DNA of 64,000 bases, from NCBI GenBank assembly GCA_963920525.1, contig OY986436.1, positions 26,735,318 through 26,799,317 of the forward strand, read 5' to 3'. Within the stretch, counting starts at the first letter, position 1. Every line of letters starts with the position of its first letter. The stretch comes from Dichetophora obliterata. Lineage: Eukaryota > Arthropoda > Insecta > Diptera > Sciomyzidae. The position numbers were made by a program, and so were the translations under genes. Positions 34,222-45,436 of this stretch are shown piece by piece. Below the pieces are notes generated by a model, which was not told where the DNA came from, did no database searches, and saw only the letters and a program-made list of their open reading frames with translations.

Positions 34222-35189
34222 CAGTGTTGCCGTTTAAAAATTTTTGAGCGAAGTGAAATTTTAAAAAAAGTGAAGTGAATCGAAGTGAAATGAAATTTCT
34301 TCAAAAAGAAAGTGAAGCAATGAAACAAATATTTAGATGGCAAAGTCTAAAATTGGTTTCAACCGTTAAAATACACATCTTTATTTTTAGAAAACAAAAA
34401 ATTGAGTAAAACGAAATAACCCAACGGGCCGGCATGTCAGCAGCTTCCTGCAGGAGCAAAACGTCAGCACTGTATTTTGTTGTTGTGCAGCGAACAGTTC
34501 AAAAAGCTTGAAAACAAAAACAAACTGCTGACCCAAAGTTTTCCAAGAGACCTTTTAAAACAATTCAAAGAAAGCTAAATTGGAGTGCCTTTTCCAGCTT
34601 CCTCCAGAAGCAAAACGTCAGCACTTTATTTTGTTGTTGTGCAAGCGACAATTCAAAAAGCTTGAAAACAAAAATGAGCTTTTGACTCAAATTTTTTCGG
34701 TAAGTATTTGTTTAGATAATACTATAAACAAATTTAGGAAGTGTTTTAAACACATGCCTAACTTTTATATTCCAATAGCAATCAATGGCAATCGTTTCAA
34801 TTTGAGTGGAATCCCCAGACTGCTTGCATGATTCAAGAGCAACTTTCTTGGCGCGTGGAGGAGAATCGGTACTTTCTAAGAACCTTTTTTGCTGTTCTAG
34901 ACAGTTTTCCTGCAAAAAATTACGATTGTTAATACATTTTGATACATTTTACATAAATTAAAATTATCTTGCCATGAATTCCACCTAGTTTTTTTTTCAA
35001 CGTGCCTTTTACAAGTGAAGCTTTTTTTTTTGAAACTGAAAAAAATGCAGCCAAATTTGACAGTCTAAATTTCTAAAATAAATTGCACTTCGGACCAAAT
35101 GGAAGTGTTCATGTCAAAGAGGAAGTTTCGAAGTATGAGCCTCGAAAAAGAAGTGAAACATTTCAATCGAAGTGAACACGGCAACACTG
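34222..35189. mobile_element. hAT-type element with CAGTGTTGCCGT ends
   Basis: Inverted ends CAGTGTTGCCGT / ACGGCAACACTG, with a perfect 8-bp duplication CTCTGTAG (34214-34221 and 35190-35197). 968 bp. The subterminal regions share GAAGTGAAA-type motifs in inverted orientation. Inside is a partial duplication (34441-34550 against 34597-34700). The frame 34580-34831 (PPEAKRQHF, KRQFKKLENKNELL) is coiled-coil-like but too short to assign. Confidence 0.9.
34441..34700 (+). repeat. Diverged direct duplication inside the hAT element
   Basis: About 105 bp (AGCAAAACGTCAGCAC, TTTTGTTGTTGTGCA, AAAAAGCTTGAAAACAAAAA) repeats at an offset near 156 bp. The second copy is in the longer frame. Confidence 0.8.
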
Positions 35190-35308
35190 CTCTGTAGTGT
35201 TACGTTCGTTCTAATTAATGAAAGCCGAACATAACTAACGCTTGCTCCACAAATCAGTGTTCTGAAATGCATTTCAAGCGCACTCGTGCAGAGGTTTAGT
35301 ATGTACAT

Positions 35309-36111
35309 TAAAGTGGAACGAAATGTATGGAAGCACAAAATCTTCATCGGCTTCATACATTTTTGAAAACTATTCATAACATATATTACTTTTATGATTA
35401 CAGTACTAATTTAAAATATATATATACATTTATTAGACGATGTGTTTGGTTGGCGGTAAATGTTCGAATTGAGAAAATAACAAATATTAAAATTCTGCCA
35501 AAAACCTACTTATAGTTAAAGTTAAAAATCTGCTCATAGTAAGAAATTTCTACTTTGCACATTTAGACATAAATAGTCTCAAAGCGTAACAACTGTGGGT
35601 TTTACCTTAAAACTGTACATGGCATTTTTAAAGGTAATTATCTGATCTACAATTTTGCTGCAAGCAGATTTTATGTCCGACATAAAGAAGCGGAGATATT
35701 GGCGAATGACCGATTTCGGTGAACTTTAAGCCCGAATATGTTCTAACGCGTACATTATGTTAGTTATGACTTAATTGAGAGGCTTGCATCAAAAAAATTG
35801 GAGCGTTAGTTTTACGATTTCAGAATAAAAAAAAATTTCTGTGAAAAAAAATGGCCATGAAATATAAAAACCCTCGGGCAAAGTCAAAACTTATGTCACA
35901 GAAAAAACTAAGGATACAGAAAAATTTGACAAGGAGTATTTAAAATTATATATGAAGCCGGTGAGTTAAAAAAGTCGTTTCGCTCAAATGTACATCGATA
36001 ACTTTTAACGCACTTGTCCGATTGCCGTAATTTTTTGTCAATAGAAAGAGACCTTGAAGACGGAGCGGCCCATCTAAGACTGGGTGTTATTAGAGAAAGG
36101 AGCGTCTCAAT
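35309..36111. other. Unassigned stretch
   Basis: No recognisable frame. 35.54-36.10 kb is less AT-rich than its flanks, with phrases such as GAAGCGGAGATATTGGCG, but has no family I can name. Confidence 0.5.
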
Positions 36112-36452
36112 ATTAGTTTAGTTTAGTTTAGTTTATTTAACAAAAAATGTTGACATATAAGAATAAATCTTTTGCATGTCGCATTTGACAATGGAAATAA
36201 CAACTTCAGAAATACTTAAAAACTATTACATTAATATGATACTAAAAAATAACTTGAATTTACAAAATGAAAAATTATTATCAAACCAAAGAATACAAAT
36301 GTTATATAGCGAAAAATAATAGCGCAGTAAGAATAAGAAGAATAGAAAAGAGGAAATTAGGAAAAGTATTCGAAGATTAAATGCTTAAAGTTATGCTTAT
36401 TCGAAACGGTTTTGACACTATTTGGTAGCGAATTCCATAATAACACTGACAC

Positions 36453-38762
36453 AGACGATATTTATTTCCTAATAATTGACACAAACACAGTCTTATCATT
36501 TTTAAAAAATATTAAATCATCATATAAAAGTGGTCCTGATAACATACCTTCATGTTTATTAAAATACTGCTGTGAAGAATTAGTAACTCCAATCTCTTTA
36601 CTGTTTACTTCATCATTAAAATCCTGCTATTATCCTGCAGCATCCAGATTCATTTATTATTCCGCTGCTATCGTGGCATCGCAAAATTAAGCGCTTTGCC
36701 TAAACTTATAGAGGCGATTGTTACATCACGACTATCGCATAGCGTTAAATCTTTAATGTCTCCTTTCCAACATGGATTTCTTTCTGGAAAATCCACCTTT
36801 ACTAACCTTCTTGAATTTACATCAAAAACTATAGAAAATTTTGGAAAAGGTATGCAGACTGATGTTATTTACACGGATTTTAGCAAAGCTTTTGACGTTG
36901 TAAATCACAAACTATTGATTTTGAAATTTCATCTTGTTGGATTTCCTATACCGTTGGTAAAGTGGATAGAATCTTACTTAAGCAATAGAACACAATCTGT
37001 TCTTTTTAAGCTCAAGAAATCACACGAGTTTCCTATTACTTCAGGAGTACCTCAAGGAAATCATCTTGGGCCTCTTCTGTTTCTACTTTTTATAAACGAT
37101 TTGCCATCTGTCATAATGCATTCCAGCATCTTAGTGTTTGCTGACGACGTCAAACTCTTCCTTTCTCTTAAAAATGGCAATGACGCTGTATTTTTGCAAG
37201 CCGACATTGATCATCTTCATAACTGGTGCAAAACGAACCGTATGAACCTCAACATGAAGAAATGCAAGCATATGTCTTTCTCACGCAAACCACCAATTAA
37301 ATGTACCTTCAAATTTTGTGGTTATCCATTGGAGTCCTTAGATATTTTCAATGATCTTGGAGTTACAATGGATCCTAAAAAACGCCTTAATATTCATGTA
37401 AATAAAATAATACACAGAGCAAATAGTACTTTAAGATTTATTAAACGTTGGGCGAAAGAGTTTAATGATCCATTCATAACGAAAACCTTATTCACTTCCC
37501 TAGTGCGGCCTATCTTAGAATACGCTTCAGTTGTTTGGTGCCCACGATACGGTTGTTACAGAGACGACATTGACTCAGTGCAGAAACAATTTCTTTTGTT
37601 TTGCTTAAGCTATCTTTATTGTAATACTGATTTTCACTTACCACCTTATGAATATCGGTTACAACTCTTAAATCTTCATTCTTTAAAAAATCGGAAAATT
37701 ATGATAAATGCTTGTTGGATTATAAAACTTTTACATGGTTATGTAAACAGTCCATATTTATTGAGTAAAATATATTTTAATATTCCTCTTCGTCCTAGAA
37801 GATCTTTTGCGTTACTCCACATGAACTTTTGTAGAACTAATTATTTGCAAAATGAACCTCTTAGAAGCGCTTGCGGTGATTTTAATTTTGTATCTGATGT
37901 TATATCCTTAAGTAAATCCATGGACTCAATCAAACATAACATTATAGATTACCTGCAGTACCGTCGTTGATTATGTAAAGTTCTTTCAAACATATATCTG
38001 ATGCATCTGGTGATTTGTAAACACATTAATATAACAATCTAAATGGATAGATGAATGGACCTAAGCGTAAAATGGAAAATTTTGGTGCATAAACATCTAA
38101 ATAATCTGAATGGACCTAAACCTGGTATCTTCAATTGCCTCATATCTTCATGATGATTGTGACTACATTTGTCGACGGTACCATGGTGTCTTGGTGTCTT
38201 TTTACCTCTTGAAACACTGCGTTAGATCGATTTGTAATATATTAATATGAGTGGCCCATAAGACCTAGTTTGTCTTGGTGCCTGCGTTCGCAACTGGTTT
38301 TCTTTGCTTTATGAAAATTGGTTTGGTTAAGTTGACCTAGTTTGTCGAGTTACCACCCTGTCAAGCCAGGATTTCACCGGCTTCAGGGAGACAGAACGAT
38401 ATATATTATATATATACCTATTGGAGTGGTGTTTTATTGGGTATGAGACCTTGTTTGTCACACGACTCCGCCGTATACAAAAATTGTTGCTAACTTGACC
38501 TTGTTTGTCTTGAAAACGCAACCCTGCTATGCTGTCTGATTTTATCGATTTTGACTTAACTTTTTTTCTATTATTTTTTATACTTTAATAAAATTATATA
38601 CTTTAAGCAATTTACTAAAACTTTTTAGTTTGTTAATAATACATTATTTCATTCAAAATCATACTTTATATTTTTGAATTGTATTAAATATCTTATTTTA
38701 TAATTTTAAATTTGCTATAAAACCTGTTAAGGTTTAGCAATCAAGTAAATAAATAAATAAAT
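36453..38762 (+). mobile_element. LINE-E copy 1 (E1), 5'-truncated
   Basis: Begins inside the RT domain, right after LINE-F sequence, and ends in an (AAAT)n tail at 38743-38762. The roughly 770-bp 3' UTR contains CTTGTTTGTC and ATATATTATATATATACC blocks also found in E2. Relative to E2 a deletion of about 37 bp sits near 36670. Confidence 0.85.
36456..37970 (+). pseudogene. LINE-E1 reverse transcriptase
   Basis: The frame upstream of 36690 has LSFLKNIKSSYKSGPDNIP (RT fingers). A deletion of about 37 bp then removes the segment that in E2 reads PLHKSGKRSLIDNY. From 36696 a clean 424-codon frame follows: HGFLSGKSTFTNL, YTDFSKAFDVVNH (first catalytic Asp), SGVPQGNHLGPLLF, FADDVKLF (catalytic pair at 37143-37148), then thumb and C-terminal domain to the stop at 37968-37970. 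Apart from the deletion and 5' truncation the polymerase part is intact, so it is fairly young. Confidence 0.88.
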
Positions 38763-40148
38763 ATTAAAATCCTGCTATTTTCCTGCAGCTTCCAGATTCA
38801 TTTATTATGCCGCTGCATAAATCCGGAAAAAGGTCTTTAATTGATAACTACCGTGACATCGCAAAATTAAGCGCTTTGCCTAAACTTATAGAGGCGATTG
38901 TTACATCACGACTATCGCATAGCGTTAAATCTTTAATGTCTCCTTTCCAACATGGATTTCTTTCTGGAAAATCCACTGTTACTAACCTTCTTGAATTTAC
39001 ATCAAAAACTATAGAAAATTTTGGAAAAGGTATGCAGACTGATGTTATTTACACGGATTTTAGCAAAGCTTTTGACGTTGTAAATCACAAACTATTGATT
39101 TTGAAATTACATCTTGTTGGATTTCCTATACAGTTGGTAAAGTGGATTGAATCTTACTTAAGCAATAGAACACAATCTGTTCTTTTTAAGCTCAAGAAAT
39201 CACACGAGTTTCCTATTACTTCAGGAGTACCTCAAGGAAATCATCTTGGGCCTCTTCTGTTTCTACTTTTTATAAACGATTTGCCATCTGTCATAATGCA
39301 TTCCAGCATCTTAATGTTTGCTGACGACGTCAAACTTTTCCTTTCTCTTAAAAATGGTAATGACGCTGTATTTTTGCAAGCCGCATTGATCATCTTCATA
39401 ACTGGTGCAAAACGAACCGTATGAACCTCAACATGAAGAAATGCAAGCATATGTCTTTCTTGCGCAAACCACCAATTAAATGTACCTTCAAATTTTGTGG
39501 TTATCCATTGGAGTCCTTAGATATTTTCAATGATCTTGGAGTTACAATGGATCCTAAAAAACGCCTTAATATTCATGTAAATAAAATAATACACAGAGCA
39601 AATAGTACTTTAAGATTTATTAAACGTTGGGCGAAAGAGTTTAATGATCCATTCATAACGAAAACCTTATTCACTTCCCTAGTGCGGCCTATCTTAGAAT
39701 ACGCTTCAGTTGTTTGGTGCCCACGATACGGTTGTTACATAGACGACATTGACTCAGTGCAGAAACAATTTCTTTTGTTTTGCTTAAGCTATCTTTATTG
39801 TAATACTGATTTTCACTTACCACCTTATGAATATCGGTTACAACTCTTAAATCTTCCTTCTTTAAAAAATCGGAGATTTATGATAAATGCTTGTTGGATT
39901 ATAAAATTTTTACATGGATATGTCAACAGTCCATATTTATTGTGTAATTTATATTTAATATTCCTCTTCGTCCTAGAAGATCTGTTGCGTTACTCCACAT
40001 GAACTTTTGTAGAACTAATTATTTGCAAAATGAACCTCTTAGAAGCGCTTGCGGTGATTTTAATTTTGTATCTGATGTTATTTCCTTAAGTGAAGCCATG
40101 GACTCAATCAAACATAACATTATAGATTACCTGCAGTACCGTCGTTGA
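38763..40148 (+). pseudogene. LINE-E2 reverse transcriptase, two frameshifts
   Basis: Keeps the PLHKSGKRSLIDNY block that E1 lost. The RT frame is open to 39424 with YTDFSKAFDVVNH, SGVPQGNHLGPLLF and FADDVKLF. A one-base deletion near 39384 (GCCGCATTG against E1 GCCGACATTG) shifts to the frame that reads RMNLNMKKCKHM. A second one-base loss near 39946 shifts again before the native stop at 40146-40148. The lesions differ from those of E1. Confidence 0.87.
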
Positions 40149-40968
40149 TTATGTAAAGTTCTTTCAAACATATATCTGATGCATCTGGTGATTTGTAAAC
40201 ACATTAATATAACAATCTAAATGGATAGATAAATGGACCTAAGCGTAAAATGGAAAATTTTGGTGCATAAACATCTAAATAATCTGAATGGACCTAAACC
40301 TGGTATCTTCAATTGCCTCATATCTTCATGATGAATGTGACTGCATTTGTCGACGGTACCGTGGTGTCTTGGTGTCTTTTTACCTCTTGAAACACTACGT
40401 TAGATCGATTTGTAATATATTAATATGAGTGGCCCATAAGACCAAGTTCGTCTTGGTGCCTGCGTTCGCAACTGGTTTTCTTTGTTTTATGAAAATTGGT
40501 TTGGTGAAGTTGACCTAGTTTGTCGAGTTACCACCCTGTCAAGCCAGGATCTTACCGGCTTCAGGAAGACAGAACGATATATATTATATATATACTTATT
40601 GGAGTGGTGTCTTATTGGGTATGAGACCTTGTTTGTCACATGACTCCGCCGATGTCCAGATACAAAAATTGTTGCTAACTTGACCTTGTTTGTCTTGAAA
40701 ACGCAACCCTGCTATGCTGTCTGATATTATCGATTTTGACTCAACTTTTTTTTTATTTATTTTTTTTTTTGTACTTTAATAAAATTATATACTTTCAGCA
40801 ATTTATTAAAACTTTTTAGTTTGTTAATAATTACATGATTTCAATCAAAATCATACTTTATATTTTGGAATTGTATTAAATATATTATTTTATAGTTTTA
40901 AATTTGCTATAAAACCTGTTAAGGTTTAGCAATCAAGTAAATAAATAAATAAATAAATAAATAAAAAA
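38763..40968 (+). mobile_element. LINE-E copy 2 (E2), head-to-tail with E1
   Basis: Starts ATTAAAATCCTGCTAT, equal to E1 from 36615, immediately after the E1 (AAAT)n tail, and ends in its own longer (AAAT)n tail (40937-40968). It appears more than 95% identical to E1 by eye, including the 3' UTR. Confidence 0.88.
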
Positions 40969-42438
40969 ACAATTACTAGAATTAACGAAATTATATATAG
41001 GGATTACAAGGTTCATGCTAGTGCTTTAACTGCAAAATTTTAACTTATTAAAAAGATACGTAAGACTTCGAATGTATATCGTTCGGTGAAGAAAAATGCA
41101 ATGTCTCGCTTCAAGGTATTTAATAAACAACAGCCAAGTAATTTTTTGCTATACATGGAGACATGATCGAATCTTCTTAGACCATAAACATTTTGGGCTG
41201 CATTATTAAAGGTGATCATAAGCTTATGCGACGACCGTGAATCAAGATTACAATACACGACTTCGGAGTAAGTTATTATCGCCATCAACAGCTGCAATAC
41301 CAGTTTTTTCTTAGTTTCAAGCTTAGCTTCGAAGATTACTAACCAGTACTAACCAGTTTCAGCTGCACATCATTTAGAAGAATTGGAGGCAAATCCTCAT
41401 GATAAAATAGTTTCTTAGATATTGGTAAAACATATGATTTCAGGGGGTTCAACAATAGCATGTTTTCTTCCGCCAAAGTGGATACTAAATTTAAGTCCTC
41501 ATTAATTCTGGCACATAGATCTTCAACTAGGCCCAAGGGCCTGGACAAGTACAATTGGAGGTCGTCAGAATATGCATACATAGTGACATGGTGGCATTTG
41601 CTGAAAATATCGTTTATAAATATGGTAAACAACAATGGACCAAGTACTGAGCCTTGAGGTACTCCACTAGCAGTGCTTTTTAGCATAGAAAAATGTTGAC
41701 CCACACGAACTCTTTAAGACCTACCTACCAAGTAGCTTTTTAAGAGACGGACCGCAGATTTTGAAAATCGAAAATTTTGAGCTAGTTTCCAGCAGAGGAT
41801 AGAGTGACTGACGGTGTCGAACGCTTTGGAGAAATCTAGCAAGCAGAGCAATGTCAAGTCATCCATATCAAAAGGTACACTTATGCCATCTAGTATTTTG
41901 ACCACAGCAGTGGAACAGCTGTGACCAGGGCGAAAACCAGACTGATGATGAGACATGAGGTTAAATATACTTAAGTAATGAGATATCTGCTCCACCATGA
42001 GCGACTCACATATCTTGGACACCGAAGACAAAAGGCTTATTGGACGAAAATCACATGGGTTGCAACCATTAACTTTTTTTTGCCACAGGAATTATAGTCG
42101 CTACCTTCCAAATTTCAGGATAGCACGAGATCGTGAAGCAGTGGTTTATGATGTGGACAAGCGAACTAAGGACATGTGACAAAACAAGTTTAATAAACCT
42201 TATGGGGAATCTGGGGGTGATCCCTTACAATGTAACATGTCTGACTGTCTTAACCTGGCGAGGCCAGCATAATCTTTGTGAAATCGCCTCAAGTCGACTC
42301 ATACCTCCACGTGGTGTTTCCTGGGCAACGTCAAAACTGACAACCGTTAGTTTGGCGGCTAATCTGAGCGGCGGGCCGCCCTAGGCTTAAAATAGGTTTT
42401 GCGTCGGGTTTGAAGCCCACCCGTAAAAACCCATTTCA

Positions 42439-45409
42439 ATGAAAACTAATAAGAATAGAAGAAAACTGATCCCCAAATTTGATGACGACTACCGCAAATG
42501 AAAAACTGATAATGATTTACGGATATGCACCTGGAATGTCTGAACCCTTAATTGGGAAGGTGCCTCTATCCAACTGACTGATGTTTTGGAAAGATACAAA
42601 GCTGATATCACTGCTATCCAAGAAATGCGATGGAAGGGACAGGGTTGCATTCGGCATGCACCCTGTGATATCTACTACAGCGGCCATGCGGATAAGCACG
42701 AGATCGGATGCGGATTTGTAGTTGGCAAGAAACTACGGCCCCACGTCCTGGGATTCACACCTGTGAACGAACGACTTGCCATAATCCGCATCAAGGTTAA
42801 ATTTTTCAATATAAGCCTAATATGTGCGCACGCTCCGACAGAAGACAAGGACGATGAGATCAAGAAAATTTTCTACGAGCGCCTTGAAAATGCTTACGAG
42901 CGCTGCCCCCGTCACGACGTAAAAATCGTGGTTGGTGACTTTAACGCTAAGGTGGGCAAGGAAAATATTTTTGGTCCAACAGTCGGAAAGTTCAGCTTCC
43001 ACGAAAACACCTCTGATAACGGAATGAGGCTGATTGACTTCGCCGCAGCACGAAACATGGTCGTAAGTAGCACTAGATTCAAGCATCTTAATATTCTTAA
43101 CGCCACCTGGATGTCCCCTGATCAAAAAACCAAAAATCAAATTGATCACGTTTTGATCGAAGGAAGGCAATCTTCCAGTGTATTGGATGTACGCACAATC
43201 CGTGGTGCAAACATTGACTCGGGTCACTATCTTGTTGCAGCCAAGATCCGTACATGTCTGTGCGCAGCTAAGAATACACGTAACCCTACACAGAGAAAGC
43301 TAGACGTCGACAAGCTGCAATCGAAACAGACAGCCGATGCTTTCGCCACTCGACTCTCAGTCCTGCTTCAAAGCAATCCTCCAATCGATGATATATGCGC
43401 GCAGTGGACACACATTTCCAACTCCATGCGTGCGGCTGCTGAAGAGGTGATTGGCTACCGACGCCCTCGCCGAAACCAGTGGTACGACCAGGAGTGTCGC
43501 GACGCCACTGCAGAGAAAGACGCCGCCTACAAAGCCACCCTGCAGTAGCTTGTAACGCGCGCTGTTAAGGAGCGAAACAAAGAAAAGAGGAGGGAAGAGA
43601 GACGTATTTTCAGGCGGAAAAAAAGAGAGACAGAAAAGCGCTAGCAGGAGAAGATTGAGATGTATGGTGACAGGAATGAGGTCCGAAAATTTTTCGAAAA
43701 AATAAGACGCCTTGCCGATGGTTTTAAAACCGGGGCCTCTTCCTGCAAGGATGAAAACGGAAATCTAGTGATAGATGTTCACAGAGTACACTGACGTTAT
43801 GGAGGGAACACTTCTCTAAGCTTCTAAATGGCGACGCTGACAACAATCCCGCCAATAGAGATGATATTCCGGAAACCTCAATTTCGGATGACAGCGTTGA
43901 GGTTCCACCGCCCGACTATGATGAAGTTCTGACAGCTATAGCTCGGCTTAAAAAAAACAAATCCGCGGGAGCTGATGGCTTACCTGCTGAGCTATTTAAG
44001 AACGGAGGCGAAGCTCTACTTAAATACATTAACGAGCTTCTATGCAGAATGCATTCCGAACGATTGGAATCTCTGCCCAATCCACAAGAAAGGCGATCCC
44101 ACTATCTGTGCCAATTATCGTGGGATAAGCCTTCTTAATATCGCAAATAAGGTCCTGTCGAGTGTTTTATGTGAAAGATTGCCCATTGTAAACGAACTGA
44201 TCGGACCTTATCAGTGTGGCTTCAGACCTGGAAAGTCCACCATCGACCAGATTTTCACGCTACGACAAATTTTGGAGAAGACTCAAGAAAAACAAGTCGA
44301 CACCCACCATCTTTTTGTCGACTACAAAGCCGCCTTCGACAGCCCAATAAGAAAACATCTGTACTCCACCATGTCTAAATTTGGTTTTCCTGCAAAACTA
44401 ATACGACTTTGCAGGATGACACTGAGCAACACTAGCAGCGCAGTTAAATTCGGGAAGGACCTCTCCCCACCATTTATTACCAAACGAGGTTTTAGACAAG
44501 GTGATTCCTTATCGTGCGACTTTTTCAACCTAATGATGGAAAAGATCATCCGAGCTGCTGATCTGAGACGTAGTGGCACAATATTCTACAAGAGTGTTAT
44601 GCTGCTTGCGTATGCTTATGACATCGATATTATTGGCCATAATACGCGCGAAGTCAGTGCAGCATTTTCTAGATTAAAAAGAGAGTCAAGTCGAATGGGT
44701 CTGGCAGTGAATGCAGATAAGACGAAATACTTGGTGTCAACAAACAAACAGTCCCAGCGTCTTGGAACCCACGTTACAGTTGACAATACCTCCTTCGAGG
44801 TTGTGAAGGACTTCGTTTATCTGGGAGTATAAACTCAACCAACGACATCAGCATTGAGATCAAGCGAAGAATAACTCTTGCCAACAGGTGTTACTGTGGG
44901 CTGAGTAGGCAATTGAGAAGCAGAGCCCTCTCTCGACGAACGAAAATCACACTATAAATCGCTCATCAGCGCCCGTCCTACTTTATGCATCACAAACCTG
45001 GACGCTGAGCAGTTTAGTTGAAAAGATTTTAGGAGCATTCGAGAGAAAGATTCTTCGTAAGACCTACGGACCAATCTGCGTCAATGGCGAGTACCGAATA
45101 CGGTGGGATGATGAACTGTATGAGCTGTACGCTGACATCGACATAGTCAAGTGCATTAAAATCGAGCGGCTTCGCTGGCTTGGTCATGTTCAGCGCATGA
45201 AAGACGATGCTCCAGTGAAGAAAACATTCGATTCGGTACCCAGCGGCGGTCAACGCAGAAGAGGACGACCGCATCTTCGTTGGAAAGACCAAGTAGAGGA
45301 CAACCTGACGAAGCTTGGAATTCCAACTGGCGCCAGCAAGCGAAAGACAGAAATGGCTGGCGCAAATTCTTAGATGAGGCCAAGACCGACACACGGTTGT
45401 AGCGCCAAC
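42439..45409 (+). pseudogene. RTE endonuclease-reverse transcriptase, mutated catalytic sites
   Basis: The start is probably the ATG at 42439 (MKTNKNRRK). TGA stops at 42499 and 42541 precede the APE-like endonuclease: ICTWNV, ITAIQEMRW, ICAHAPTEDK, VVGDFNAKVG, IDHVLI and the terminal box, which reads DSGHYLV where SDH is expected (Gly codon 43222). TAG at 43546 breaks the linker (RNQWYDQECRDAT before it). The RT part (43.9-44.83 kb) has WNLCPIHKKGD, NYRGISLLN, CGFRPGKSTIDQI, LFVDYKAAFDS and RQGDSLSCDFF. The palm box is LLAYAYDIDIIG, so the first Asp of YADD is Tyr (codon 44617). The C-terminus is present but frameshifted (RLRWLGHVQRM, RRRGRPHLRW). Both enzymatic centres are dead. Insect annotations often call this family craniofacial development protein 2-like. 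Confidence 0.88.
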
Positions 45410-45436
45410 TAAGTAAGTAAGTAAGTAAGTAAGTAA
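45410..45436 (+). repeat. (AAGT)n tail of the RTE element
   Basis: Six to seven AAGT units after the last coding homology, directly before LINE-F sequence. Confidence 0.9.

Larger units (their letters stand above)
30265..35308. mobile_element. Outer inverted-repeat element hosting several insertions
   Basis: The left terminus (TTTTAATGTAC at 30265-30275, resuming TACTAAACCTCTGCAC at 31871) and the right terminus (GTGCAGAGGTTTAGTA then TGTACATTAAAG, to about 35308) are inverted copies. The left one is split by the foldback at 30275-31868. Inside lie an inverted repeat (32676-33526) and a hAT element (34222-35189). The interior repeats the AGAACATAAC motif. With insertions removed the element would be about 1.6-2.5 kb. 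Boundaries are approximate. Confidence 0.45.
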
